Shown here one piece after another: positions 15,206 through 23,293 of a stretch of DNA of 29,009 nt. This stretch comes from JAVBKV01 sp031553885. GTDB lineage: Bacteria > Bacteroidota > Bacteroidia > Bacteroidales > Azobacteroidaceae. How positions within the stretch are numbered: the first letter of the stretch is position 1; the number at the start of each line of letters is the position of its first letter. The position numbers were made by a program, and so were the translations under genes. The stretch spans positions 1-29,009 of the forward strand of contig JAVBKV010000020.1 in the NCBI GenBank assembly GCA_031553885.1. Reading direction: 5' to 3'. The notes under the pieces are model-generated. The model did not search any database. It had not been told where the DNA came from and worked only from the letters and a program-made list of their open reading frames with translations.

Positions 15206-16207
15206 ATGAGCAATATTCATGCAGTAATAGCGGGCATAGCCGGATATGTACCTAATTATGTAATGACCAACGAGGAAATATCTACTAAAGTGGATACAAC
15301 CGACGAATGGATCATGACCCGCATCGGCATCAAGGAAAGAAGAATCCTAAAACCGGAAGAAGGCTCCGGAGTTTCCCACATGGCTGCTAAAGCCATGGAA
15401 GAACTGATCCGGAAAACCAACCTGAATCCGTTGGAGGTGGAAGCTGTAATCTTTGCTACTTCTACCCCTGATTACATCATGCCTAATGCCGCCGCCCTTA
15501 CTGCATATAAAACCGGAATGACCAACGCCTTCTGCTTCGACTTAAGTGCGGCATGCAGCGGATTCATTTATGGTTTGGAAGTCGGGGCATCATTCATTGC
15601 ATCCGGGAAATATAAAAAAGTAGTGGTCCTGGCAGGAGATGTACTGTCCGTCATTACCAATTATACAGACCGTAATACCTGTCCGATTTTTGGAGACGGA
15701 TGTGGTGCTGCTCTGCTTGAAGCAACTACTGAAAATGTCGGCTTCATGGATTCTATCATGAGGACGGACGGTAACAGCCTGACTCACCTGAATATGATTG
15801 GAGGAGGATCTGTTAATCCGGCCTCTCATGAAACCGTCGATAAAAACCAACACACCATCTGGCAGGATGGTAAAGTTGTTTTCAAACATGCAGTTTCCAA
15901 TATGTCGGACACTTGCGTGGAACTAATGGCAAGAAACCACCTGTCTAAGGACGACATCCAGTGGGTAGTACCTCACCAGGCCAACCTGCGCATCATTGAT
16001 GCTGTAGCACATCGGATGGGAGTATCCACGGATAAGGTCATGATTAATATTGAAAAATACGGCAACACCAGCGCCGGAACCATTCCCCTCTGCCTGTGGG
16101 ATTGGGAACCGAAATTACGGAAAGGAGACAACATCATCCTGACCGCCTTCGGAGCCGGATTTACCTGGGGAGCCACATACATCAAATGGGGATACGACCC
16201 CCAATAA
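15206..16207 (+). CDS. fabH: beta-ketoacyl-ACP synthase III (FabH)
   Basis: This 333-residue thiolase-fold enzyme starts fatty-acid synthesis by condensing acetyl-CoA (or another short acyl-CoA) with malonyl-ACP. The active-site triad is visible: Cys117 in FDLSAACSGFIYGLE, His257 in VVPHQANLRIID and Asn287 in EKYGNTSAGTIPL. TTDEWIMTRIGIKERR near the N-terminus is also a FabH hallmark, and length is normal. It follows rpmF, but the plsX gene that often lies between rpmF and fabH in other bacteria is absent here. era follows after an intergenic heptamer hairpin. Confidence 0.96.
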   Translation: MSNIHAVIAGIAGYVPNYVMTNEEISTKVDTTDEWIMTRIGIKERRILKPEEGSGVSHMAAKAMEELIRKTNLNPLEVEAVIFATSTPDYIMPNAAALTAYKTGMTNAFCFDLSAACSGFIYGLEVGASFIASGKYKKVVVLAGDVLSVITNYTDRNTCPIFGDGCGAALLEATTENVGFMDSIMRTDGNSLTHLNMIGGGSVNPASHETVDKNQHTIWQDGKVVFKHAVSNMSDTCVELMARNHLSKDDIQWVVPHQANLRIIDAVAHRMGVSTDKVMINIEKYGNTSAGTIPLCLWDWEPKLRKGDNIILTAFGAGFTWGATYIKWGYDPQ

Positions 16208-16212
16208 ATTAA

Positions 16213-16286
16213 GAATTGAGAGTTGAAAATTGAGAGTTAAAAATTTGCCTTTCATTCTCAATTCTCAACTCTCAGCTCTCAACTCA
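16213..16286. repeat. heptamer inverted repeat, copy 1 (before era)
   Basis: The left arm is made of GAATTGAGAGTTG-type units and the right arm of TTCTCAA/CTCTCAA units with a 7-bp period; they can fold into a long hairpin. A 40-bp core (16229-16268) is identical to 17195-17234 on the far side of era. The element fills nearly the whole fabH-era gap. Confidence 0.8.
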
Positions 16287-16291
16287 ACAAA

Positions 16292-17173
16292 GTGCATAAA
16301 TCAGGATTTGTAAATATCGTTGGAAACCCGAATGTGGGAAAATCAACTTTGATGAACTTGCTGGTGGGAGAACGAATTTCCATCATCACTTCCAAAGCAC
16401 AAACAACCCGCCACCGGATTATGGGTATCGTCAATACAGACGATATGCAGATCGTATATTCGGATACTCCCGGTGTTTTACGCCCGAATTACAAATTACA
16501 GGAAAACATGCTCAATTTCTCTGAATCTGCCCTGGGCGATGCGGATGTATTGATCTATGTCACCGATATGGTAGAAAAAATCGATAAAAATGATTTTTTT
16601 CTGCAGAAAGTACAAAAAAACGAAGCCCATACCTTACTGGTAATCAACAAAATTGACCTGACTAATCAAAAAGAGCTTGAAAAAAAAGTAGTGGAGTGGA
16701 AAGGGATATTGCCTCAGGCAGAGATTATTCCTATCTCGGCTACCAATAAATTCAATATCGATTATCTGCAGAAAAGAATCCGGGAATTATTGCCCGATTC
16801 TCCTCCTTACTTTGAAAAAGATGCGCTGACAGATAAACCTGCCCGTTTTTTTGTCACGGAAATTATCCGGGAAAAAATACTGCTCTACTACCAGCAGGAA
16901 ATCCCATACTCCACGGAAGTGGTTGTTGAGCAATTCAGCGAAAGCAAGGACCTGATCCATATCAGGGCGCTGATTATCGTTGAGCGTGATTCCCAGAAAG
17001 GAATCATTATCGGAGAAAAAGGCCTGGCCATAAAAAAACTGGGATCGATGGCCCGTAAAGACATTGAACGCTTTTTTGAAAAAAAAATATTCCTGGAGTT
17101 ATTTGTCAAAGTCGAAAAAGACTGGAGGAACCGGGATAATCTCCTGAAAAATTTTGGATACAAACTAGAATGA
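16292..17173 (+). CDS. era: GTPase Era
   Basis: This 293-residue protein starts at GTG 16292 (MHKSGFVNIVGNPN), directly after the repeat. The GTPase motifs are G1 GNPNVGKST, G2 region TTRHRIMGI, G3 DTPG and G4 NKID. The C-terminal KH domain contains the RNA-binding loop QKGIIIGEKGLAIKKLG. Era binds the 3' end of 16S rRNA and helps 30S subunit maturation. No nearer ATG gives the conserved beginning, so the GTG start is well supported. It sits between fabH and der, bracketed by two related inverted repeats. Confidence 0.97.
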   Translation: MHKSGFVNIVGNPNVGKSTLMNLLVGERISIITSKAQTTRHRIMGIVNTDDMQIVYSDTPGVLRPNYKLQENMLNFSESALGDADVLIYVTDMVEKIDKNDFFLQKVQKNEAHTLLVINKIDLTNQKELEKKVVEWKGILPQAEIIPISATNKFNIDYLQKRIRELLPDSPPYFEKDALTDKPARFFVTEIIREKILLYYQQEIPYSTEVVVEQFSESKDLIHIRALIIVERDSQKGIIIGEKGLAIKKLGSMARKDIERFFEKKIFLELFVKVEKDWRNRDNLLKNFGYKLE

Positions 17174-17250
17174 GTTGAGAATTGAGAGTTGAGAATTGAG
17201 AGTTAAAAATTTGCCTTTCATTCTCAATTCTCAATTCTCAATTCTCAATT
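17174..17250. repeat. heptamer inverted repeat, copy 2 (between era and der)
   Basis: Units GAGAATT and GAGAGTT alternate in the left arm and AATTCTC units repeat in the right arm, all with a 7-bp period. The middle (17195-17234) is identical over 40 bp to copy 1 at 16229-16268. It begins right at the era stop and ends 11 nt before der. Confidence 0.85.
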
Positions 17251-17261
17251 AAATAAAATTT

Positions 17262-18575
17262 ATGAGTAATATCGTAGCAATTGTCGGCCGCCCGAATGTA
17301 GGCAAATCAACCTTATTCAACCGTTTGACACAAACCCGTCAGGCTATCGTTAACGAAGAAGCGGGAACTACCCGTGACCGCCAATATGGAAAAGCAGAAT
17401 GGTTGGGACAGGAATTTTCCGTCATTGATACCGGAGGTTGGGTCCTCAATTCCGAAGATGTTTTCGAAGAAGAAATCAACAAGCAGGTAAAAATCGCCAT
17501 TGAAGAAGCAGATGTCATCTTATTTCTGGCTGATATCACAAACGGGATTACCGATTTGGATACACAAGTTGCCCAGATGTTGCGCCGGGGGGGTAAGCCG
17601 GTTTTTGTCGTTGCTAATAAAGCCGACAACTTTGAATTACATGCATCAGCCGCCGAATTTTATTCGTTCGGTTTGGGTGATCCGTATTGTATCTCAGCCA
17701 TTAATGGCTCAGGTACCGGAGATCTGCTGGACGCAATCGTAACCAAATTCGTAAAGAAAGAAACAGAAACGATAGAAGAAGACCTGCTTAAAATTGCAGT
17801 CGTAGGACGTCCGAATGCAGGTAAATCGTCTCTGGTCAATGCCTTTATCGGTGAAGAGAGGAATATTGTTACCGATATCGCCGGTACTACCCGTGATTCC
17901 ATTTATACCCAATATAACAAATTCGGACTGAATTTTTACCTGGTCGACACAGCCGGTATCCGGAAAAAAGGAAAAGTCAACGAAGACCTGGAATATTATT
18001 CGGTCATTCGTTCCATACGAGCCATCGAAAACGCCGATGTCTGTATCCTGATGATCGACGCTACCCGCGGGATCGAATCCCAGGACATGAATATCTTCTC
18101 CCTGGTACAAAAAAACAGGAAAGGATTAGTCATTGTTGTCAACAAATGGGACCTGGTGGAAAACAAAGACCAGCAGGTTATCAAAACATTTGAAAACGCT
18201 ATCCGGGAACGGACCGCTCCTTTTGTAGATGTTCCGGTTATTTTTGCATCTGCAGTCACCAAACAACGGATTTATAAGATCCTGGAAACAGCAAAAGAAG
18301 TTTACGACAATCGCAAAACAAAAATTTCCACGCACAAGTTGAACGAAGTTCTGTTGCCGATCATAGAGGCGACTCCCCCTCCGACCAACAAGGGTAAGGT
18401 TGTCAAAATCAAATACATTACCCAGCTTCCGAATACGGCGACTCCCAGTTTTGTTTTTTTCTGTAACCTTCCGCAATGGATCAAGGAACCCTATAAACGT
18501 TTTCTGGAAAATCAGATCAGGAAGCACTGGAACCTATCAGGAACACCGATCAATATATTCATGAGGGAAAAATGA
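17262..18575 (+). CDS. der: ribosome-associated GTPase Der (EngA)
   Basis: The 437-residue protein has the unique Der layout of two tandem GTPase domains. The first has G1 GRPNVGKST, G3 DTGG and G4 NKAD. The second has G1 GRPNAGKSS, G3 DTAG and G4 NKWD. A KH-like domain follows (NEVLLPIIEATPPP to the end, with KIKYITQLPNTATPSFVFFCN). Der is needed for 50S subunit assembly. All motifs are intact and length is normal. It ends the housekeeping block; a promoter for the next gene lies 20 nt downstream. Confidence 0.97.
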   Translation: MSNIVAIVGRPNVGKSTLFNRLTQTRQAIVNEEAGTTRDRQYGKAEWLGQEFSVIDTGGWVLNSEDVFEEEINKQVKIAIEEADVILFLADITNGITDLDTQVAQMLRRGGKPVFVVANKADNFELHASAAEFYSFGLGDPYCISAINGSGTGDLLDAIVTKFVKKETETIEEDLLKIAVVGRPNAGKSSLVNAFIGEERNIVTDIAGTTRDSIYTQYNKFGLNFYLVDTAGIRKKGKVNEDLEYYSVIRSIRAIENADVCILMIDATRGIESQDMNIFSLVQKNRKGLVIVVNKWDLVENKDQQVIKTFENAIRERTAPFVDVPVIFASAVTKQRIYKILETAKEVYDNRKTKISTHKLNEVLLPIIEATPPPTNKGKVVKIKYITQLPNTATPSFVFFCNLPQWIKEPYKRFLENQIRKHWNLSGTPINIFMREK

Positions 18576-18595
18576 TCAAATTCTCCATTTTTTTT

Positions 18596-18603
18596 TAACT
18601 TTG
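18596..18603 (+). promoter_or_regulatory. promoter -7 box for the propeller/GH105 gene
   Basis: TAACTTTG matches TAnnTTTG, 33 nt before the start at 18637. It follows a run of T residues after der; no clear terminator hairpin was seen there. Confidence 0.5.
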
Positions 18604-18636
18604 TCAGAAAATACTTGATTCTTAATATTATCGATT

Positions 18637-20994
18637 ATGCTCGTTTCTGTCAATAATATAATTAAATCAGGATTACTACTCTTGGCCTATCTTTCGTATT
18701 CTTCATTTCTCTACTCCCAAAACCACCCCTCGGAAGATTATGTCAAAATAAGTGATAATGGTAGCTGGTGCTGGTTTTCCGATCCCAGAGCCATTTACGT
18801 AAACGAGAAATATTACGGAGGATACGTTGATAGCATAGGTAATATCTGGAGCTTTTCTTACAATCCGGATAACCAGGAAATAAAACATTTTCTGCACTAC
18901 GAGAAACTAGACAAAGACGATCATGCTAATCCTTCGATTGCCCGGTTGAAAGACGGACGCTTAATTACGTTCTTCTCGGGACACGGAGGTATGGGGCAAA
19001 CACCATTATATTATCGGATTAGTAAAAATAAAGCCGATATATCCCAGTGGGGAGAACTCCTGCAAGTAGGAACTGCGACCTCCAAATTATTCAATACCTG
19101 CTACTCCAATCCGGCCATTTTATCTTCCGAAAACGACCGGATTTACTTGTTTTACCGGGGAGCAGACTTTCGTTTCAAAATGTCATACTCAGATGATTTA
19201 AAGAATTGGTCGGAAGAAAAAACAATGGTTAAAAGTGTACGCTCTGATTATGCCGTAAGGCCCTATGTAAAAGTATCCAATAATGGTAAAGATCGTATTC
19301 ACATCGCTTTTACCGATGGACATCCACGCAACGAGTACCAGAATTCTATCCATTATGTATGTTACAAAAACGGTCAGTTTGAAACTGCAGGAGGTAAAAA
19401 TATAGCATCCATAGATGAATTGCCATTCACTCCTGATCTGGCTGATCTGGTTTATGACGCCGGGAAATCCGGTCAACGATCGTGGATATGGGATGTCGCT
19501 TATGATGAAAAAGACTATCCGGTATTGGTTTATGCCCGTTTTTTCAATGAGTTGAGGCATGAGTATTGGTATGCTCGCTGGGATGGAGTCCAATGGATCA
19601 ATAAAAAAATTACAGACGCAGGCCGATGGTTCCCGTACAAAGAAATTCCCCGGGAAAAGGCAGAAGGAGAACCCCACTATTCCGGAGGAGTTTACCTGGA
19701 TCACAGCAATCCGGATGTAGTTTACCTGTCACGTCCCATTAATGACATTTTTGAAATCCAACGATGGGAAACCTCTGACCTGGGAAAAACATGGGAAACG
19801 ACGGATATCACATCCAATTCAACGAGAGACAATGTAAGACCTTTTGTCCCTATTAATGATCCACATTCCCGTGTCCTGTGGATGTATAACTATCATTATC
19901 CTTCCTTTGTCGATTTTCATACCGCCATACGTATCAATGATATATCAAAAGGGTTCTCTGGAAAATTAGACACAAATACCATCCGGGAGGTCATGAAAAA
20001 AGTTGCCGACTGGCAAATAGCCGAACTCAATAATGCCTGGAAAAATAAAACCAGTCCACATCCGGAAACTTCCTGGGTAAACGGAGCCCTGTATCTTGGA
20101 ATCTTTGACTGGGCCGAAACGACAACCAACGAGTATGCTTTTAACTGGCTGACACAAATAGGGAACCGGAATTACTGGCAGGTGGGACCACGCATGTATC
20201 ATGCCGACGACATTTGCATTGCCCAGTTATATCTTAAAATGTATGAAAAGTTCCAGAAATCAAACATGCTCATTCCTACCCTTGCCCGTACCGATTGGGT
20301 TATAACCAATCTGAATACGGATAATATGAAAACAAAAGACCGGTGGAGTTGGTGCGATGCCCTGTTCATGGCTCCTGCCGTTTACGGTAATTTGTATACC
20401 ATTACCCGGGACGAAAAATACATCCGGTTTATGAACCGGGAATTCAGATCTGCTTATGATTACCTGTACGATAAGGAAGAAAAACTATTCTACCGGGATG
20501 ACTCCTATTTTAACAAACGGGAATCAAATGGAGAAAAAGTGTTCTGGGGAAGAGGAAACGGATGGGTAATCGGAGGATTAGCAAATATCCTCAAAATACT
20601 ACCTCTAGATGATCCCAATCGTTCTTTTTATGAAAACTTATTCAAAGAAATGTGTACGAAAATTGCTTCTGTTCAAGGGAAAGATGGCTTTTGGCATGCC
20701 AGTTTACTGGATCCGGAAAGTTATCCCTCTCCGGAAACCAGCTCTTCCGGTTTTATGGTCTATGGTTTAGCGTACGGTATAAATTCCGGTCTGTTAAGTA
20801 AAGCGGATTATTTTCCGGCTGTTGAAAAAGGGTGGAGAGCCTTGGTTTCAGCAATTGATACAGAAGGTAAACTTGGTTGGGTACAACCTATCGGACAAGA
20901 CCCCAAAAAAGTAACGAAAGATATGACAGAGCTTTACGGGATCGGAGCATTTTTAATGGCTGGCTCGGAAATCGATAAACTGATAAGAAAATAA
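18637..20994 (+). CDS. exported two-domain carbohydrate enzyme: BNR-4/ulvan-lyase-like propeller fused to GH105 unsaturated uronyl hydrolase
   Basis: This 785-residue protein has a signal peptide ending near LYSQ (about 28). Residues about 35-440 resemble the BNR_4 beta-propeller family: GSWCWFSDPRAIY, DDHANPSIARLKDGRLITFFSGHGG, and repeated SxDLKNW and SDLGKTWE blade motifs. Residues about 447-785 are a GH88/GH105 (alpha/alpha)6 hydrolase: YHADDICIAQ (D524/D525), WSWCDALFMAP (D574), VFWGRGNGWVIGG (637-643) and a C-terminal TELYGIGAFLMAGSE. GH105 enzymes remove 4,5-unsaturated uronic acid from lyase products. The propeller carries H96, H116, Y156 and R174, an order like the catalytic set of PL24/PL25 ulvan lyases, so one protein may both cut and finish a uronic polysaccharide. 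The GH105 part is firm; the lyase role is inference. Confidence 0.85.
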   Translation: MLVSVNNIIKSGLLLLAYLSYSSFLYSQNHPSEDYVKISDNGSWCWFSDPRAIYVNEKYYGGYVDSIGNIWSFSYNPDNQEIKHFLHYEKLDKDDHANPSIARLKDGRLITFFSGHGGMGQTPLYYRISKNKADISQWGELLQVGTATSKLFNTCYSNPAILSSENDRIYLFYRGADFRFKMSYSDDLKNWSEEKTMVKSVRSDYAVRPYVKVSNNGKDRIHIAFTDGHPRNEYQNSIHYVCYKNGQFETAGGKNIASIDELPFTPDLADLVYDAGKSGQRSWIWDVAYDEKDYPVLVYARFFNELRHEYWYARWDGVQWINKKITDAGRWFPYKEIPREKAEGEPHYSGGVYLDHSNPDVVYLSRPINDIFEIQRWETSDLGKTWETTDITSNSTRDNVRPFVPINDPHSRVLWMYNYHYPSFVDFHTAIRINDISKGFSGKLDTNTIREVMKKVADWQIAELNNAWKNKTSPHPETSWVNGALYLGIFDWAETTTNEYAFNWLTQIGNRNYWQVGPRMYHADDICIAQLYLKMYEKFQKSNMLIPTLARTDWVITNLNTDNMKTKDRWSWCDALFMAPAVYGNLYTITRDEKYIRFMNREFRSAYDYLYDKEEKLFYRDDSYFNKRESNGEKVFWGRGNGWVIGGLANILKILPLDDPNRSFYENLFKEMCTKIASVQGKDGFWHASLLDPESYPSPETSSSGFMVYGLAYGINSGLLSKADYFPAVEKGWRALVSAIDTEGKLGWVQPIGQDPKKVTKDMTELYGIGAFLMAGSEIDKLIRK

Positions 20995-21038
20995 ATGAAA
21001 CCATATAATTTTTAACACTTCAAATACCTAATTAAACC

Positions 21039-22478
21039 ATGAACGAAACAAGACGCGACTTTATCAGAAAAGCTTCCGTTCTAGGACTGAGCGGAGTTGC
21101 TGCCGGCACTTTTGCCTCAGCAAGTGCAACAGCCTCCCCGGAAGTACAGCAAAATTCCAAAAAGAAAAATGCTCCCAAAGGAAAAGACGAAGGAATCAGG
21201 GTTGGATTGATCGGAGCGGGAGCACGCTCCAGAGAACACGTAAGTAACGTACTGGCATTGGGAGGAAACCTGATTGCCATTTGCGACATACTGGACACAG
21301 CAATCGAAAGAACAAAAAAACTGATTGCCGAAAAAGGAGGAAAAGCTCCTGTTGTTTATACCGGACACGACCGGGCATTTGAGGAAATGCTGGAAAAGGA
21401 AACGTTTGACGCTATTATTATCGCCAGCCCCTGGGAATGGCACGTACCAATGTCGGTAGCCGCCATGAAGGCCGGCGTACCTTACGTAGGCGTGGAAGTT
21501 TCTGCCGCCAACACCCTCGACGAATGCTGGGACCTGGTAAATACTTCCGAGCAAACGGGTAGCCACCTGATGATTCTGGAGAATGTTTGCTACCGCCGGG
21601 ATGTGATGTCAGTACTCAACATGACCCGGACAGGGCTTTTCGGAGAACTACTCCACGGCCGCTGCGGATACGAACACGATCTTCGTGAAGTTAAATTCAA
21701 CGACGGAACGCAATATGGCTACAAAAAAGGAGGAAACCTGTATATGGGAGAAAAAGCGGCTTATGAAGCCCGTTGGAGAACCCAGCATTCCATTAGCCGT
21801 AATGGAGACCTCTACCCTACCCATGGAGTAGGACCGGTTGCCAACTGCCTTGACATCAACCGGGGGAACCGTTTTATGAGCCTCTCGGCGATGGGAACCC
21901 AATCCCGGGGGCTACATAAATTCATTATCGACAATGGAGGAGAAAACCACCCTTACAAGAATGTCACATTCAACTGCGCAGACATTGTCACGTCCATGAT
22001 CAAATGCGCCAACGGCCAGACAGTTATTGTCACTCACGACACCAACTCTCCCCGCCCCTATTCGTTAGGATTCCGCATCCAGGGTACGGATGGTTTGTGG
22101 TATAACGATGGCAACACCATCTACGTGGAAGGAAAATCCGCCAAGCCTCACGAATGGGATAAAAGCGATGAGTGGATCACAAAATACGACCATAAACTTT
22201 GGAGGGAACTGAGTGAAAGTGCCAAGGAAGCCGGACACGGCGGAATGGACTTCATCATGATGTATGATTTCTTCCAATCCATCAAATCCAAGACTCCTCC
22301 TCCTTTGGATGCCTACGATGCCGCAGCCTGGAGTGCGATTTCCCACCTGTCGGAAATGTCTATCGCTAACGGCGGCGGACTGGTCGATTTCCCGGATTTC
22401 ACCCGCGGACAGTGGATCAAACGCAAACCGCACTTTGGTCTTGACGAAAAGTACCCGATACCGGCAAGAGGATATTAA
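21039..22478 (+). CDS. Tat-exported GH109-like protein, probable NAD-dependent alpha-N-acetylgalactosaminidase
   Basis: The 479-residue protein begins with a twin-arginine signal (NETRRDFIRKASVLGLSG) and then a Rossmann fold (IRVGLIGAGARSREH). The middle carries the pattern I associate with GH109: ENVCYRRDVMSVLNM, GRCGYEHDLREV, then RWRTQHSISRNGDLYPTHGVGPVA (in pieces across residues 245-268) and DINRGNRF. Tyr259 and His262 in YPTH have the same 3-residue spacing as the Tyr/His pair reported for the founding GH109 enzyme. GH109 enzymes remove terminal alpha-GalNAc by an oxidation-elimination route using bound NAD. It lies 44 nt after the propeller/GH105 gene on the same strand, so the two are probably co-expressed. 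Substrate could differ from GalNAc. Confidence 0.82.
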   Translation: MNETRRDFIRKASVLGLSGVAAGTFASASATASPEVQQNSKKKNAPKGKDEGIRVGLIGAGARSREHVSNVLALGGNLIAICDILDTAIERTKKLIAEKGGKAPVVYTGHDRAFEEMLEKETFDAIIIASPWEWHVPMSVAAMKAGVPYVGVEVSAANTLDECWDLVNTSEQTGSHLMILENVCYRRDVMSVLNMTRTGLFGELLHGRCGYEHDLREVKFNDGTQYGYKKGGNLYMGEKAAYEARWRTQHSISRNGDLYPTHGVGPVANCLDINRGNRFMSLSAMGTQSRGLHKFIIDNGGENHPYKNVTFNCADIVTSMIKCANGQTVIVTHDTNSPRPYSLGFRIQGTDGLWYNDGNTIYVEGKSAKPHEWDKSDEWITKYDHKLWRELSESAKEAGHGGMDFIMMYDFFQSIKSKTPPPLDAYDAAAWSAISHLSEMSIANGGGLVDFPDFTRGQWIKRKPHFGLDEKYPIPARGY

Positions 22479-22512
22479 TATTGTAAAAGAAAGCGGATAA
22501 ATAATTCCATAA

Positions 22513-22546
22513 AAAAAGGTTGGCCCAAATCCGGACCAACCTTTTT
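22513..22546. terminator. bidirectional terminator between convergent genes
   Basis: AAAAAGGTTGG (22513-22523) pairs perfectly with CCAACCTTTTT (22536-22546) around a 12-nt loop. Both strands end the stem in a T-run, so it can stop transcription from the GH109-like gene and from the DUF3332 gene. Confidence 0.9.
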
Positions 22547-22563
22547 CATGTATTTATAACTAA

Positions 22564-23115
22564 TTATTTTACAGCAAAATAAGTTTTGTTTTCAACAACT
22601 TGTTTGAAAGCCATAACTCCAGCCTTACTTAAATCAACATTCATTGTAGATCCATCGGGCATGTACATCATCACCTGATCGTTGTTAACCATTTGCATCA
22701 GTTTCACGGATTGACCGGCTGCTTCAACACTCCAAACTTTATCTTCTTTATTGAAACGGAATTCAACAACTTCATCCGAGCCTTCTTTTTCTACTTTATA
22801 ACCATCGGCTTTCGTTGTAACGGTATAGTTACCTTTTTCACCTTCTACTTTTTTCACCTGATTCTCGGCCACAGGATTATCTCCGGTCCAGAATTCAATG
22901 GAATTTAAGACTACAGCATCGGCAAGCAGAGCAATTTCATAAATAGGAACGATACAAAACGCAAGAAAAACAAGTTCATTGACAAACTTGTCCCCTACTG
23001 ATTTGTTCCACGTAAGCAATTTGTTAGTTAAATTGAAAGATCCGATACAAGAAGAAAATAAAACACTGCCTCCCAACAGGATAGCAATCGACATCAAATT
23101 GAATTTCCTTTTCAT
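22564..23115 (-). CDS. DUF3332 family lipoprotein
   Basis: This 183-residue protein has a lipoprotein signal with lipobox LFSSC near residue 23 and then IGSFNLTNKLLTWNKSVGDKFVNELVFLAF, the hallmark of DUF3332. A second hydrophobic stretch follows (ILAF-like, about 50-70). The C-terminal half is soluble and beta-rich, ending KQVVENKTYFAVK. Family function is unknown. It is monocistronic, convergent with the GH109-like gene across a shared terminator, and divergent from the DUF4861 gene. Confidence 0.85.
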   Translation of the reverse strand: MKRKFNLMSIAILLGGSVLFSSCIGSFNLTNKLLTWNKSVGDKFVNELVFLAFCIVPIYEIALLADAVVLNSIEFWTGDNPVAENQVKKVEGEKGNYTVTTKADGYKVEKEGSDEVVEFRFNKEDKVWSVEAAGQSVKLMQMVNNDQVMMYMPDGSTMNVDLSKAGVMAFKQVVENKTYFAVK

Positions 23116-23190
23116 AAATTTTTTGTTTTGTTCGTGTTAAGTTAGTCTTTTAATGGATAACAGAAACTAATACCCTGTTATTATGAAAAA

Positions 23191-23220
23191 CAAAAATAGA
23201 ATATAAATTCCAAAATCAAA
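23191..23220 (-). promoter_or_regulatory. DUF3332 gene promoter (-7 and -33 elements)
   Basis: On the minus strand TATTTTTG (23191-23198) matches the TAnnTTTG -7 box, and TTTG at 23217-23220 stands 18 bp upstream, as expected for the Bacteroidetes -33 element. The leader to the start codon at 23115 would be about 70 nt. Confidence 0.55.
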
Positions 23221-23241
23221 AGCTTTTTGATAAAATTAGTG

Positions 23242-23249
23242 TAATTTTG
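23242..23249 (+). promoter_or_regulatory. DUF4861 gene promoter -7 box
   Basis: TAATTTTG followed by C matches the TAnnTTTG consensus, 44 nt before the ATG at 23294. It is divergent from the DUF3332 promoter. Confidence 0.5.
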
Positions 23250-23293
23250 CCTTACAAAGAAAAAAATATCGTTTCATTTATAATATCAATGAC

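Noticed and set aside
16213..17250. CRISPR array or insertion-sequence ends around era
   Set aside because: The repeats are 7-bp units in inverted arms without spacers, cas genes, transposase or target-site duplications.
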